NCBI GenBank assembly: GCA_021234155.1
Contig: JAJEKV010000005.1
Coordinates: 25,063,584 to 25,127,583 of the forward strand
Length of the DNA stretch: 64,000 bases
Direction of reading: 5' to 3'
Source: Isoetes taiwanensis
Lineage: Eukaryota; Streptophyta; Lycopodiopsida; Isoetales; Isoetaceae
In this document: positions 10,514 to 19,890 of the stretch, piece after piece
Position numbering within the stretch: the stretch's first letter is position 1
Layout: every line of letters starts with the position of its first letter
Notes under the pieces: generated by a model
Database searches by the model: none
The model's input: only the letters and a program-made list of their open reading frames with translations
Told to the model about the DNA's origin: nothing
Position numbers and translations under genes: made by a program

Positions 10514-10671
10514 GGAAAAAGGACCGTTACTTCTTCTAACGTCTTTTCTTCCGAGAAAGCTGTGATAATTTTATTGATAATTTCGGTGATACAATCTATA
10601 CATAAGTAATTTTACCGATACATAACTAAAGATAGAACTTCTCATTGAAGCAAAATAGAGCGGCATGGAGA

Positions 10672-10739
10672 GATCACACGACGCCGAAATCCATTGATTG
10701 CTACCTAATTGCAAGCAAGGCATTTCGCGTCGTGTGATG
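10672..10739. repeat. 68-nt hairpin, TCACACGACGC family
   Basis: Arms GATCACACGACGCCGAAAT and ATTTCGCGTCGTGTGAT pair with one bulge. The loop (CCATTGATTGCTACC...) is shared with 9,828-9,894. It stands just after the 3' end of gene D. Confidence 0.85.
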
Positions 10740-10837
10740 TTTTAATAAAACAGAACATACATTGGAACAAGAGGATAGATAGAAGCAAAAAATAGAGAAA
10801 ACTTTTCTTTGAAGCAAAAAATAGATAGATACAACGG

Positions 10838-11237
10838 CTAGGGATCTTCATGATCCTCTAGCTGATTTTCATGTCCTCTGCGGTGAAGCCGTGAAGGCAA
10901 GCGTTCTCATCCTCCACATTTCTGGAACTTCTTCTCCATATCTTCTAAGGCTGCGAAATCGCGGAGCGGTTTCAACGCCGCCGCGACCTGCTCGCTCGTC
11001 GCCTCTCGGTACATGGCGAATGTTTTCGAGCTCAATGTCTCGCTTCGCGCAGCAGCTCCCCTCGTGAAGGCTAATCCGCCGGCCCGCCTCCATATTCTCG
11101 GCGACGAGGCGGTTGTTTTCATCATGGATCTCCTTGAATCTCTTCATCACCACCGCAAGGGTGATGTCCACGCAGCTCGGGCTACTGGGAGTGCTATCTT
11201 GGCGTGGTCGCTTGCTAGAGGAAGATGATGATGCCAT
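10838..11237 (-). pseudogene. small coiled-coil protein gene D
   Basis: Starts MASSSSSSKRPRQDS at 11,237, then ITLAVVMKRFKE and IHDENNRLVAENMEAG, aligning with gene C. The original frame stays open to 10,869, but from about 11,060 the paralogous sequence continues in a different frame (TSEQVAAALKPLRDFAALED, MEKKFQKCG), so one frameshift is inferred. The family C-terminus corresponds to 10,838. Unlike gene C it has a 7-residue Ser/Pro insertion after the basic cluster. Unrecognised function. It shares its promoter layout with gene C. Confidence 0.55.
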
Positions 11238-11321
11238 CGGGCGAAGATGGAAGGCGGAAGCCTGGTAGAAGAAGATGCGCGGAAGGCGGAAGGCGTCCGG
11301 AGGTCGAGTGGACATCGGTCT

Positions 11322-11368
11322 TCTATTTATAACATGAGTCACACGAGTTGCTTCTCGGCGTCGTGTGA
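11322..11368 (-). promoter_or_regulatory. promoter of gene D: TATA box plus hairpin
   Basis: TCACACGA (11,339-11,346) and TCGTGTGA (11,361-11,368) form a short hairpin directly upstream of GTTATAAATAGAAGACC on the minus strand (TATA core 11,324-11,331), about 87 nt before the ATG of gene D. Confidence 0.65.
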
Positions 11369-11424
11369 GGAATAAATAAATTAATTGTTTTTTTCCAATA
11401 ATATTTCATTTCTTGAGATAAATA

Positions 11425-11487
11425 TCACACGACGACGAAAACCTAGAGATATGAGTAAAATCGACCGATGTATTTGGCGTGATGTGA
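11425..11487. repeat. imperfect hairpin, TCACACGACGC family
   Basis: TCACACGACGACG at 11,425 faces the diverged GGCGTGATGTGA at about 11,476-11,487. It lies just past the 3' end of gene E, in the position of the 3' hairpins of genes C and D. Confidence 0.55.
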
Positions 11488-11589
11488 ATAAATACAAATA
11501 AAATAATTTTTATTAGGAATTTGGAAGGACAATCGTACATAAATAATTTTACCGATACAAGTTAGAAAATATGTAACTTCCAATTTTTC

Positions 11590-13006
11590 AAGCTTAGGTC
11601 GTCAATTTCATGCTCTTTCAATCCCCCCGCGCATTGATCCAACAAGGCAATGACTTCCATGTTATCGACCCCGACTTCCAACCTTGGGTGAGTCAAGCCA
11701 GCAGACTAAAAATTTAACATATTGCTTTCGCCAATGAGACCGGCTTGGTCGTCAAAATATTGTAGCACAACATCCCGAATTGCTATCACCCTTCGGTGTT
11801 TGATGCCAATTGGGAATGGTTCCGAATATGCATAATGCACGGATGTAATAGACAAACTACGCACCTTTTGGACTGAAAGTTCTGCGCTGAAGACGATTAT
11901 CTCCCCATTAACGAATCTTGAGATATATCGTAACAATGTAGAGTCCTTCAATCTTTTCCTGTCCCCCACGCATGTCGGGCAAGAAAAATCATCTACTTCC
12001 CACAAATAAGAACCCTCAAGCTTATCTTCTTCACATTTATCCTCATCTACGAGGCTTATGCTGCCGCGATTGACTGAAGGGCCTGCCAAACCTGTAGATC
12101 TTTGTTGGCGACTTTGCACCGGAGACATTTGGAATTCTTCTTCCGTTGGTAGATTAAGCCTCATCTTGAGCAAATCGAGACTCCAGCCTCTCATAGGCTT
12201 CTTTAAGCTTTATAGCATTGCCGGTATAATTAGACACTTCAAACATCTCTTTGTCCAAATCCTCTTCAAAATCTAGGCCTAAGTTTACCCATTCGGCCAA
12301 GGTACTGATAAGCTCGTCTTCCCTAGCACACATTCGTAACAAAGACGGGTTCCTCAGTATATCACTTAGCAATAGGTATTCTTTGCCTTCCACTAAAATT
12401 GGCGTTATGTCAGACAACTTCTTTTCATCCTCATCCCCATCCTCATCACCTTGTAATCATCTCCCTCCTCTGGTTCACCCAAGGCCAGTGCGTCGAAGCT
12501 AAAACTCCTACATTCTTGCTCTTCTTCTTGTAGATCTATCTCCATTTCTACGTCATAGTCAGCATCATCACACATAACTGACCCCCCTTGGCTTAAAGAT
12601 TTCATTGTTTCCAGTGTATCTTCGGTTTGGCCGAAAGCGTAATGCAATAACTAGCAAATGCAAGCGGCAAAGAGAAATAAGATACCTTCTTAAGCACAAG
12701 GACGCAACCGGGAGGAGCGATATGCTAAACATTCTTGAAAAACATCTTCCTGTTTGCAAATGGGAAGCCGCCTCCTCTAGAGCTGGTTTTGGAATCCACG
12801 AGCAGGACATCTGCAAAGGGCGTCTTGGAGGCCAAGCGGTCCGGTGAAAGCTAAAGGCAACCTCGCGATAGCATCAAGCTCGCCATCTTGTTTGCCATGA
12901 TGTCCAACTCCTTGCAATAGAACGGATAAATCGCAGTCGGCGCAACTTCCTCGTTGTCATGAGGGGCGGATGCATACCATTCCAGGAACTTCACATAACA
13001 ATCCAT
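11590..13006 (-). pseudogene. gene E, unrecognised multi-frame gene with a paralogue at 38 kb
   Basis: From ATG at 13,006 (MDCYVKFLEWYASAPHDNEE) the coding sense passes through several frames: VSYFSLPLAFASYC (about 12,690), an acidic stretch (MEIDLQEEEQECRSFSFDAL, about 12,540-12,480), DITPILVEGKEYLLLSDIL (12,417-12,355), LNLPTEEEFQ (about 12,150) and a C-terminal part with CPTCVGDRKRL and FVNGEIIVFSAELSV to 11,706. The same order occurs in gene H at 37.3-38.6 kb (RRRYFSYTAAVAIFLF, an acidic block, TRLIPIIIQGEAYLSLHDI, LPTEEEF), so this is a real protein family, about 450 residues long. At least three frame changes show decay, though some could be unrecognised introns. No function is known to me. 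Confidence 0.55.
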
Positions 13007-13141
13007 GGCGAATGGCTGATTTATTTTAAAGCAAGAAGATGTTTAGGAGCGGTAAAGGCGGCATCGCCACTTCGAACTCAAGTAGCCGTTGTCGATTATG
13101 AAAGGGGACTGACCGTTGTGGGGAGATTTGTCCCATACATT

Positions 13142-13233
13142 TTAGGGTTAGGGTTAGGGTTAGGGTTGGATCACACGGCGAAGACTACTATGTGCAACAA
13201 AAAGCACAATGCTTGCTGCGTGTCGTGTGATCC
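13142..13233 (-). promoter_or_regulatory. promoter of gene E: telomere-type repeats plus hairpin
   Basis: A run of four TTAGGG units (13,142-13,165; CCCTAA on the coding strand) abuts a hairpin with 10-bp arms GGATCACACG (13,168-13,177) and CGTGTGATCC (13,224-13,233). AACCCTAA is the telobox, a known plant promoter element often found with TATA or ribosomal-protein genes. The run is 136 nt upstream of the ATG. A regulatory role is inference. Confidence 0.5.
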
Positions 13234-13369
13234 TCACATATAACATTAAAAAAAAAATACAAAGTGCGAAGCTAGGCTTCTAAGAAAGAAATGGACTAAG
13301 AGATTAAGCTTATAAAGCCATTACATTAAGAAATATTATACATATGAAAAAAACACAAAGGCACTTCAC

Positions 13370-14213
13370 GGCCTTTTTCCGGGGGTCTTTTCTTCTTTTG
13401 TATTCACCATAAAATTTTGACCATAGTTTTCGGGATCCCTTATCGTAAGACGACGCCGCATGTCCTTGGGCATGGCAGGTCACCGCTGGCATGTATTGCT
13501 GCAAACTCTGCGCGAGTCCTCGAACAGACCGACACTAACTGCTTCGAAGCCATTTGAAGAGCATTTGCTTGAATTCTCATGGCGGTATGATGTATCGCAC
13601 CACACTCTTGCGAATCTCTTTCACCGAGCCGGCAAATGGGAGACGGAATGACCATCTCGATCTTCCCCGATACTTCTTAATCTCGCTGAGGCTCTTTAAT
13701 GCCAGGCTTCGTCTTCCGCTTCAGGCCACTACCCTCACCCACCCCGGCATTTGAGCTGTTGCTCGGGCCGACTCTTCGCCGTCTCCTCACCCGGCATTTG
13801 CGTGTTCCTCTTCCCGATTCTTGAATCTCCTCACATTTCTAGTCGCCTTCCCTTCGGGGCGTTGGGCCTCCTCCTTTGATTTGAAGGTTACGGCGCATCC
13901 ACGGGAGGAGCGGGAGGAGGCGATAAGAGCAAGAAAGGCGGCTGCCCAATAATTAATCCGGCATATATTCTGCGCGCCGGTCTCTCACATTTCCATCCTC
14001 CGTCTCCCAACCGGAGTGCACCTCCCTACTTACTCCGGGCTGCTTCTCCCGACGCGCCACGTCATGCGGATTTCTTTTAGGGTCTTCATTAGGCATGGTG
14101 GGAGGAGGAGAATCTCTATCGAGACTTTGATTCAGATGAAGGAGGCGGACTAATGTAATCACCGGCCTTACACCACACGGATGGATCCTTGCGGTTTGCT
14201 TAGTTCTTGCCAT
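13370..14213 (-). pseudogene. gene F, N-terminus identical to the histone H3 tail
   Basis: The frame opens at 14,213 with MARTKQTARI. Residues ARTKQTAR are those of histone H3 positions 1-8, including Lys4. The next bases, TCCATCCGTGTGGTGTAAGG, can be aligned to codons for STGGKA with small indels, so more of the tail may once have been present. The frame then reads an unrelated Pro/Arg-rich protein (86 codons to 13,953), and coding-like text continues in other frames (RRRRRVGPSNSSNAGVGEG, SPICRLGERDSQECG) to about 13,370. No histone fold is seen. It could be a histone-tail mimic fused to another protein or a chance capture of an H3 exon. The upstream region holds two copies of an ACGGAACCCTAAAAA motif. 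Confidence 0.45.
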
Positions 14214-14459
14214 GGCTTCTCGGCGGATGGCGCTTTATACTACAAACACCGACAAAAATAGACAACGGCAAGAGATAAATAGTAAAAAGCGAAGTTAAAG
14301 TAAAATATGATGGTAACGTTTTTAAATAATTATGCGGAACCCTAAAAAAATATCGGACAAAATACGGAACCCTAAAAACATCGGACAAAAACACAAATAA
14401 AAACCGAGATTCAAAGCGCTAGGCGATAGACAATTTCTTGTTGATCGCGAACTCACTAA

Positions 14460-15765
14460 ACTTTACATTTCCTCTTTTTGTGACCAACCCTAATGCCATC
14501 AATAAAATAATGGAAGTCGCCGGCAATCTCCTCTGTCTCCATTAGCACTCTTAGCTCGATAATGGCCATTCGCTTTTCCATGGTGGTCAGATAAATGACT
14601 TCCTCCCTCTCCATACTCGAATATCCACCGTGATCTGAGTGTCTCGTTATGGTCCTCAAACGGCTCCCAAAAAGTTGTGCAGCCTCTCTTTTTCTGTTTT
14701 CTTCGTTCTAGTTGACAATTAACGTATAAATATTGTTTTGGAAGAAAGTACCTGAACTTAAAGGAGGACTTAACTACGCGGACCTCTAACATCGAACATC
14801 CCAGGTCGGAACCAAAAATAAGCCATCCACAAAATCGGCAGGGGGGAGAAAGCACGTATATGTCTTCGGAGCTTTTCGAACTTCCTGCGCCATCTGGAAT
14901 ATGTTAGCAAATACCTCAAATGGTGTGAAGATTTTGAAACTCATCCTCACGCCTCCGTTTTCAGACATTCCCGCTTGCACCTCGTCAGCCATGCATTTCT
15001 TCATTGCAATTACATTGTTCTCATTAGTCCGTGGCTTACAAAGTTCACTTAAAGGGGGCAATTCAACCGGCCTCAAGCTCGGTTTCCTGACCTTTACGTT
15101 ATAATCATGTCCGTAAAACCAGATGCCTATACCAGCGTAAAAATTAGTGGCTAAACTTAGCCAAATGGCGAAATTTTGGCCTTGTTTTGAAAAAAATCAG
15201 CTAAACTATGTCCCTTTTTTGGCCAAAAAAAAGAAAATATTAGCCAAGTCTATTTCACGTCCCACCTCCATTTCGTCCGACTTTAGCTAATTTTAAGAAA
15301 GTATAAGTGCCAAAAATTGGAAAGTTTAGCCAAACTTAGAAGCTTTTACGTTAAAGATTGGCGTACTTTAGCCAAATTAGTCTATAAGCTTTGTTTCTAC
15401 TATGCTATGTTAATATTTAGGTCTTGAATTAGTGCAAAATAGTCAAATGATAGAAGCTTTTTTTATTTTTTAATAGAAGTTTAGTCAAATGTAAGAAAGT
15501 ACAGGTCACGAAATTTAAAAAGTTTAGCTTAACGATAGAAGCTTTCGTCTCAACTTTTGGCATACTTTAGCCAAGTCTATTTCACCACTTTGGATATAAA
15601 AGTTCCTTAATTTTTTCCCTGGCCTATACCCCGCAAGGTACACCCTAAACGAGGTGCACCCTGGACTACCACAGTCGTCGGATCTGTCAATCCTACGGCC
15701 CAGACTGTATGTTGGAGCCTCTGGACACCTCTCGTTTCGATTATGCTCAATTATGATTGGGGACG
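14460..15765 (-). pseudogene. gene G, unrecognised, split by a fold-back element
   Basis: The open frame starts without ATG at about 15,755 (IETRGVQRLQHTVWAVG, PTTVVVQGAPRLGCTLRG). It is interrupted by the element at 15,132-15,622 and resumes GIWFYGHDYNVKVRKPS, then LPPLSELCKPRTNENN and FKIFTPFEVFANIFQMAQE, to 14,786. A possible GT-AG intron follows at about 14,745-14,700. A further open stretch (MEREEVIYLTTMEKRM, EIAGDFHYFIDGI) reaches 14,459. Joining across the element restores the frame, which supports both the gene and the insertion. I cannot assign a function. Confidence 0.45.
15132..15622. mobile_element. 491-bp fold-back element inside gene G
   Basis: Ends CCAGCGTAAAAATTA and TAATTTTTTCCCTGG are imperfect inverted repeats, flanked by CCTATA (15,126-15,131 and 15,623-15,628). 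The interior repeats TTTAGCCAAA and AAGCTTTTACG-type blocks on both strands. No coding capacity. Superfamily not assigned. Confidence 0.65.
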
Positions 15766-16430
15766 CCTATGATTTTAAGATGTCGAATACGAGTTTGCCT
15801 AAGGTTTTGATGGTATATCGAGCCTCTATACGTTTTCGCTTAAGCTTTTAGAATATGAAATACGAGGATTCGAACCTTTACCAAAATAACTCAATATCCT
15901 AATAAGACTACTTTAACCAATCTAACCAGTCAGCTAATGTGATTATTTTTTATCTTAAATCTCTGTTTTTTTTATGATAACCCATTGAATTGTTTTAAGG
16001 ATATGGTCTATGGTTTCAAGAATTATATCGATATCAAATCCCCCTGGAACCCCCTGTTATTTTGCTACATATTCACGACATCCATACCTTGGAAAAGGAC
16101 AATTCCGATGTCTATGTGATACACGACAAGTACACTACTAATACTTTCGGCCGGAATGACATCCACGACGTCTGATAAACATAAACCTGACGCTGACAGT
16201 AGGCGGTCAAAGTCACCATTATTTTGGGCGGCGAAGCGACTCCCGAAAAATACGGGCCATTAAAATGGTTGCAATGAAAGCGCAGGCATCCCCTATGAAA
16301 ATACGCCATGTGGATGCCAAGTAAGCCTGCTCATCCTTCTACCTGCCAAGTAATACTGACTTTCGTAAAAAAGGCGCAAACCTGATTGGTCCTGACGAAT
16401 CTGACGTGGAAATCTTTAACCCAAGATAAT
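15766..16430. other. no gene seen
   Basis: Nothing coding is supported. AAATCCCCCTGGAACCCCCT at about 16,036 resembles 8,753. CCACGTCA near the right TIR also occurs near the left TIR, so this is probably a subterminal region of the 15.9-kb element. Confidence 0.5.
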
Positions 16431-16460
16431 GGCCATTTTCAGACCCCAAATCTGCCCTAA

Positions 16461-16860
16461 TGACAAGAGCTCAAGGTTAAAGTTCATAAGAGGTATTTTT
16501 GGCTTAGTTAAAAGGTATGCTCTAGAAGAATCTGGGTTATGAAGTTTGGAAGACATATTTTGAAGCTTGGAAGTTTAGAGTTTGGAAGACCCCATGATGT
16601 ATAGTTTCTAATCTTTCCCTTTGTTCCATCCCACTACTCCCATTTTAGTCCTTTTTGGCTCAACATTGTTTTCATATCCATTGTTCATTCCCTTGCCATT
16701 ATTGCTTTGCCATAATTGCCATCTTCCTCAAATTCCCTATTGATTTCTTCAATGTGCCATCACCTTGCCTATTCCAAAACCAACTTAAGCCTTTGTCTCA
16801 AAAAATATCATTTCTTGAGAGGATTTAGGGTCAACAAGGGGATTTAGGGTTCTTGAGAGA
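16461..16860 (+). repeat. gypsy LTR fragment, continuation of 389-538
   Basis: Contains GTTTGGAAGACCCC-type motifs that resemble the start of the LTR at 23,800 and the flank at 470-490, in the same orientation. No coding capacity. Confidence 0.4.
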
Positions 16861-17548
16861 ATGCTTGATATATCCTACAGGCATTCACAGGAAAGTCAGC
16901 CTGGGTTTACAAAGAATAACACAGTCAGCATTATAAAACTGACATGCTACGCCCATGTGGGATTCGGTCCGTTACCGCCCCACACACCCTGGTGTCTGGG
17001 GGGGGGGGATTGCAGGAGAATCTAGGCTCGGGGGGTAGATAGGAAAAAATTTTGTTCATGGAGTTAGGCACGTTTTCCAATAAACCCAAAATGAAGGTCT
17101 AAATGAGCCCTTTTTTAAAATTCTTTTTTGCAAAAAGAATTTTTTTTGATGCTTTATGCCATGGAGGAATTATTTTTTGCAAAATTAGCTTTCTGACTTT
17201 TGGCTCAAAAGGGGTGTGGAAATGATGAGGTGGCAAATAGGCAAGGTGAGTTGGCAAGATGATGATGACATGGCAATGAGAGGTGTCAAAGACGTTGGCA
17301 AGGCAGCTTTTTTCTAGTCAAAACTTTTGATGAGGTGGAAGTGAGGAATGTGACACATGTGTGGTGACGTGTAAGTGTTGCTGATGATGTGGCAAGACAA
17401 CATATCACCTTAATGGTCTAAATAACTTGTTTGGGGAATTTTGAAGAAAATGGACTTTTAATGGGGAATGACATGTGTGTGGTGTGACATGGCAATGGTG
17501 ATGATGTGTATGATGACTTGGCAACCTTTGAGTGGTGACATGGGTCAA

Positions 17549-19180
17549 TTACTTGCGCATGGACAGGCCATCAAGTTGTTGGGGATTCCAGTTGGCATCC
17601 ATGTTACTATGGGAGCTGCATGGGAGGAGATCATTAGGGGTTTGGAGAAGCACTTGTTCTGGTGGTCCACTGCTAAGTTGTCTCTTGCAGGTCGCATTAT
17701 AGTGGCCAAGTCAGTCCTGAGTAGTACCCATGTTTATATGGCATCCTTACTGCTAGCACCACAGATCAAAGTGCGTGAGCTCATTGCAATAGTTCGGAAC
17801 TTTATTTGGGCAGGTACTGAGGAAGATGTTGTGGTTAAGGTGGCTTGGTCGAAGTGCATCCTTCCAAAATGGGCAGGTGGTCTGGGTATGATGGACTTCT
17901 TACTGCAGAGCAAAGTGCTTATTTCAAAGTTCATTTGGAGACTCCTGAATGGTGAGGATGACTCTCGTGGTTCACCCCTTCTTAGACAAGCTCTTGATCA
18001 CTGTATCCCTCTAGGCAAGAAGGCTGTCAAACCAGTCCTACCTTGGGCTTTGTTTCAGACTCTACAGCCTTTTCCAAGCGCTTCTCCATTTTTGTGTGGC
18101 TTGTTGGCAGCATGGGAGGCAGTCTGACATCTTTTCTGGCCATGCCCTTCTATCCACACCCTATTGGAGACTCCATGGTGGTGGGCACCACTGCCTCCAG
18201 ACCCCTCAACACCTCCATTGGCAGCCTCAGTTCATCCCCTTATACAGAGACGATGGGTTCTTGCAGGTGTTGTCTCTATTCAAGCATGGTATGAGGAGGG
18301 TCGCCTACTGTCTTGGCCTGAATTTCAGGCAAAGTTCCTGCTCTCTCGTTGGGATGTATCTCTATGGAAGAAGGTCGCAGAAAATTTGCCTTTCATAGTG
18401 CAAGTTGGTGCTGCTGAAAGGGTGCCATGGGACTGTCATGAAAATATTCACAAAGGCAAGCAATTTGTCAGATCAGTATATCGCCTTCTTTTAGCACCAC
18501 AACCCCTCCGGTTACCCGGATGTGTGGCACCTACATGTTCCACAACCCACTTTGTGTCGCATATACATGGCGATGGCTTTGGGATAGGTTGCTCCACCCT
18601 AAAGTCTCATGACGTGGTGGCGGGTTATCCACAGTGCCTCCGGGTTAATGCCTTTCAACATCGCTATGATCCTCGCGATATCTGCGGTATGATGCCCGCC
18701 TCTCGGATGTTGAGACTCTTTGAGCATTGTCTCTTTGATTGTCCCGAGGTTCAACCAGCGTGGTCCTGTACAAGGTTTGTTTAACAAGTACATTGACCGC
18801 CGATGCATCCTTTTTGGCGCCCTATCCCAACGCATGGCCTCCGGCTAAACAAAGGGCATTTCATCTTGGTTCCGGTTGGCTCCTATGGTCGATATGGGAG
18901 CGTCGCGATACACCACATCTTTCGGGGCATTTATTCATCTCGCATTACGGTGTTATTACAAAGAGCCCGAAAAAGATATTGACAGCCTACGAGTGTTCTT
19001 CCCTTGCCTCAGAACTGGTGGAACGCATCTGGATTCAGCTTCGAATTGATTCTTATCATTAGTCTCCTATTCTGGAGTAAGTACATTGTGCTCCAGGCTC
19101 GTGCTCCTGTGGCATCTCTGTGTGCTTACACAGTTAGATGAGACATGTAAATGTTGTACTTTTTCTCTGATTAATAAATT
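17549..19180 (+). pseudogene. 5'-truncated LINE: end of reverse transcriptase and C-terminal domain
   Basis: The coding sense begins inside the RT thumb: LLGIPVGIHVTMGAAWEE, then KLSLAGRIIVAKSVLSS, RNFIWAG, VAWSKCILPKWAGGLGM and LLQSKVLISKFIWRLL. This is the typical end of plant non-LTR (L1-like) ORF2. After a frameshift at about 18,120 it continues with a zf-RVT-like region (ENIHKGKQFVRSVYRLLL, 18,440) and a further segment to 19,062. An AATAAA-like ATTAATAAA at 19,170 followed by a T-run marks the 3' end. The catalytic core and ORF1 are missing. Typical LINE 5' truncation places the break at about 17,549, where LTR sequence stops. Confidence 0.8.
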
Positions 19181-19184
19181 TTTT

Positions 19185-19220
19185 TCTAGAACTTCTTCGG
19201 GAACCAAGAACAAGAATGCT
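19185..19220 (+). repeat. 36-bp repeat, copies at 19,185 and 19,891
   Basis: The 36 bases starting TCTAGAACTTCTTCGGGAAC occur at 19,185-19,220, right after the LINE tail, and at 19,891-19,926, right after the first 176-bp repeat. This marks a junction shared by the two insertions. Confidence 0.75.
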
Positions 19221-19235
19221 TAGACCCAGATAGTG

Positions 19236-19310
19236 AGACCATTATGGCCGGGATTAAAAAACCTCGCCCTTTCGGGTTTTCGAGGAAAAACCCTGACAAT
19301 AATGGTATCA
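19236..19310. repeat. 75-nt fold-back
   Basis: GTGAGACCATTAT near 19,236 and ATAATGGTATCAC near 19,300 form a near-perfect inverted repeat. Inside it CCTCG and CGAGG form a smaller stem. It may be a very short MITE. Confidence 0.5.
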
Positions 19311-19537
19311 CTAATCTATGTTAGGGTCAAAATACAATAGACTCTATACCCTCATGCTGACAAGCCTTGTTGGGCGAAAAACTACATAAAATTGGAGCAC
19401 TCATATTTGCAATGCCATCTCTGTTGATCTTCGTCTTGTGCGCTAATTGAGAACCTTTCCAGAAATGCCAAGCTATAGAAAATGCGCTCATCAACAGTTC
19501 CTACACACAAAAGAAACACAACCAAAAACCCACTAAG

Positions 19538-19650
19538 GGCTAACCAGGCACTAGGGCCTTCAACTAGGCACGAGGGCCTCCAACCAGGCACGAGGGCCAA
19601 CAACTAGGCACGAGGGCCTTAATCAAGCACAAAGGCCTCCAACATGCACT
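19538..19650. repeat. minisatellite of about 23-bp units
   Basis: About five diverged units of the form AACTAGGCACGAGGGCCTCC lie in tandem. No spacers, no coding role. Confidence 0.7.
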
Positions 19651-19714
19651 AGGCATCTCATAAGGTGTTATTTTATACAAATAAGGTACAAACTAGAGGG
19701 AAGGGTGGGTGGGT

Positions 19715-19890
19715 GGGCCAAACACTATAAAAGAGGAGATGTTCCAAGAGAGCTGATGGAGCAGAAAAAGAACGTGGAAACACATAAATAGGGGAATGGA
19801 GGAAAGAAACGAACTAACTAACTGATAACTACCCTTGAAGTTCTAGAACTTTGTTTACCTTCTATTCTAGAAACGAAGGTAAACATCATT
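19715..19890 (+). repeat. 176-bp direct repeat, copy 1
   Basis: Identical by eye to 21,542-21,717. It begins GGGCCAAACACTATAAAAG, contains a TATAAAAG box and ends with a 10-bp hairpin (GTTTACCTTC...GAAGGTAAAC) and CATCATT. The two copies flank a 1.65-kb region with a minus-strand gag-like gene, so they may be the LTRs of a small retrotransposon, although the usual TG...CA ends are not seen. Confidence 0.7.

Larger units (their letters stand above)
539..16460. mobile_element. 15.9-kb TIR-bounded composite element
   Basis: The left end starts TTAGGGCGGATTTGGGG at 539, and the right end is its reverse complement finishing at 16,460. The 30-bp termini match at 28 positions. Flanking sequence on both sides looks like one gypsy LTR, which supports insertion. 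No clean target-site duplication is visible (ca before, tg after). Inside are an acidic-protein gene and a decayed transposase-like gene on the plus strand, then at least seven small minus-strand genes with shared promoter hairpins. A partial extra copy of the left terminus at 2,574-2,640 suggests nested or duplicated ends. It could be a giant DNA transposon carrying accessory genes, several related elements sharing ends, or a remnant of an integrated virus-like unit. No recognised viral hallmark gene is seen. Confidence 0.5.

Noticed and set aside
13142-13167. Chromosome end or telomere
   Set aside because: Only four TTAGGG units flanked by unique sequence on both sides, so it is interstitial.
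13953-14213. A histone H3 gene
   Set aside because: Only the first residues match. No histone fold helices follow in any frame.
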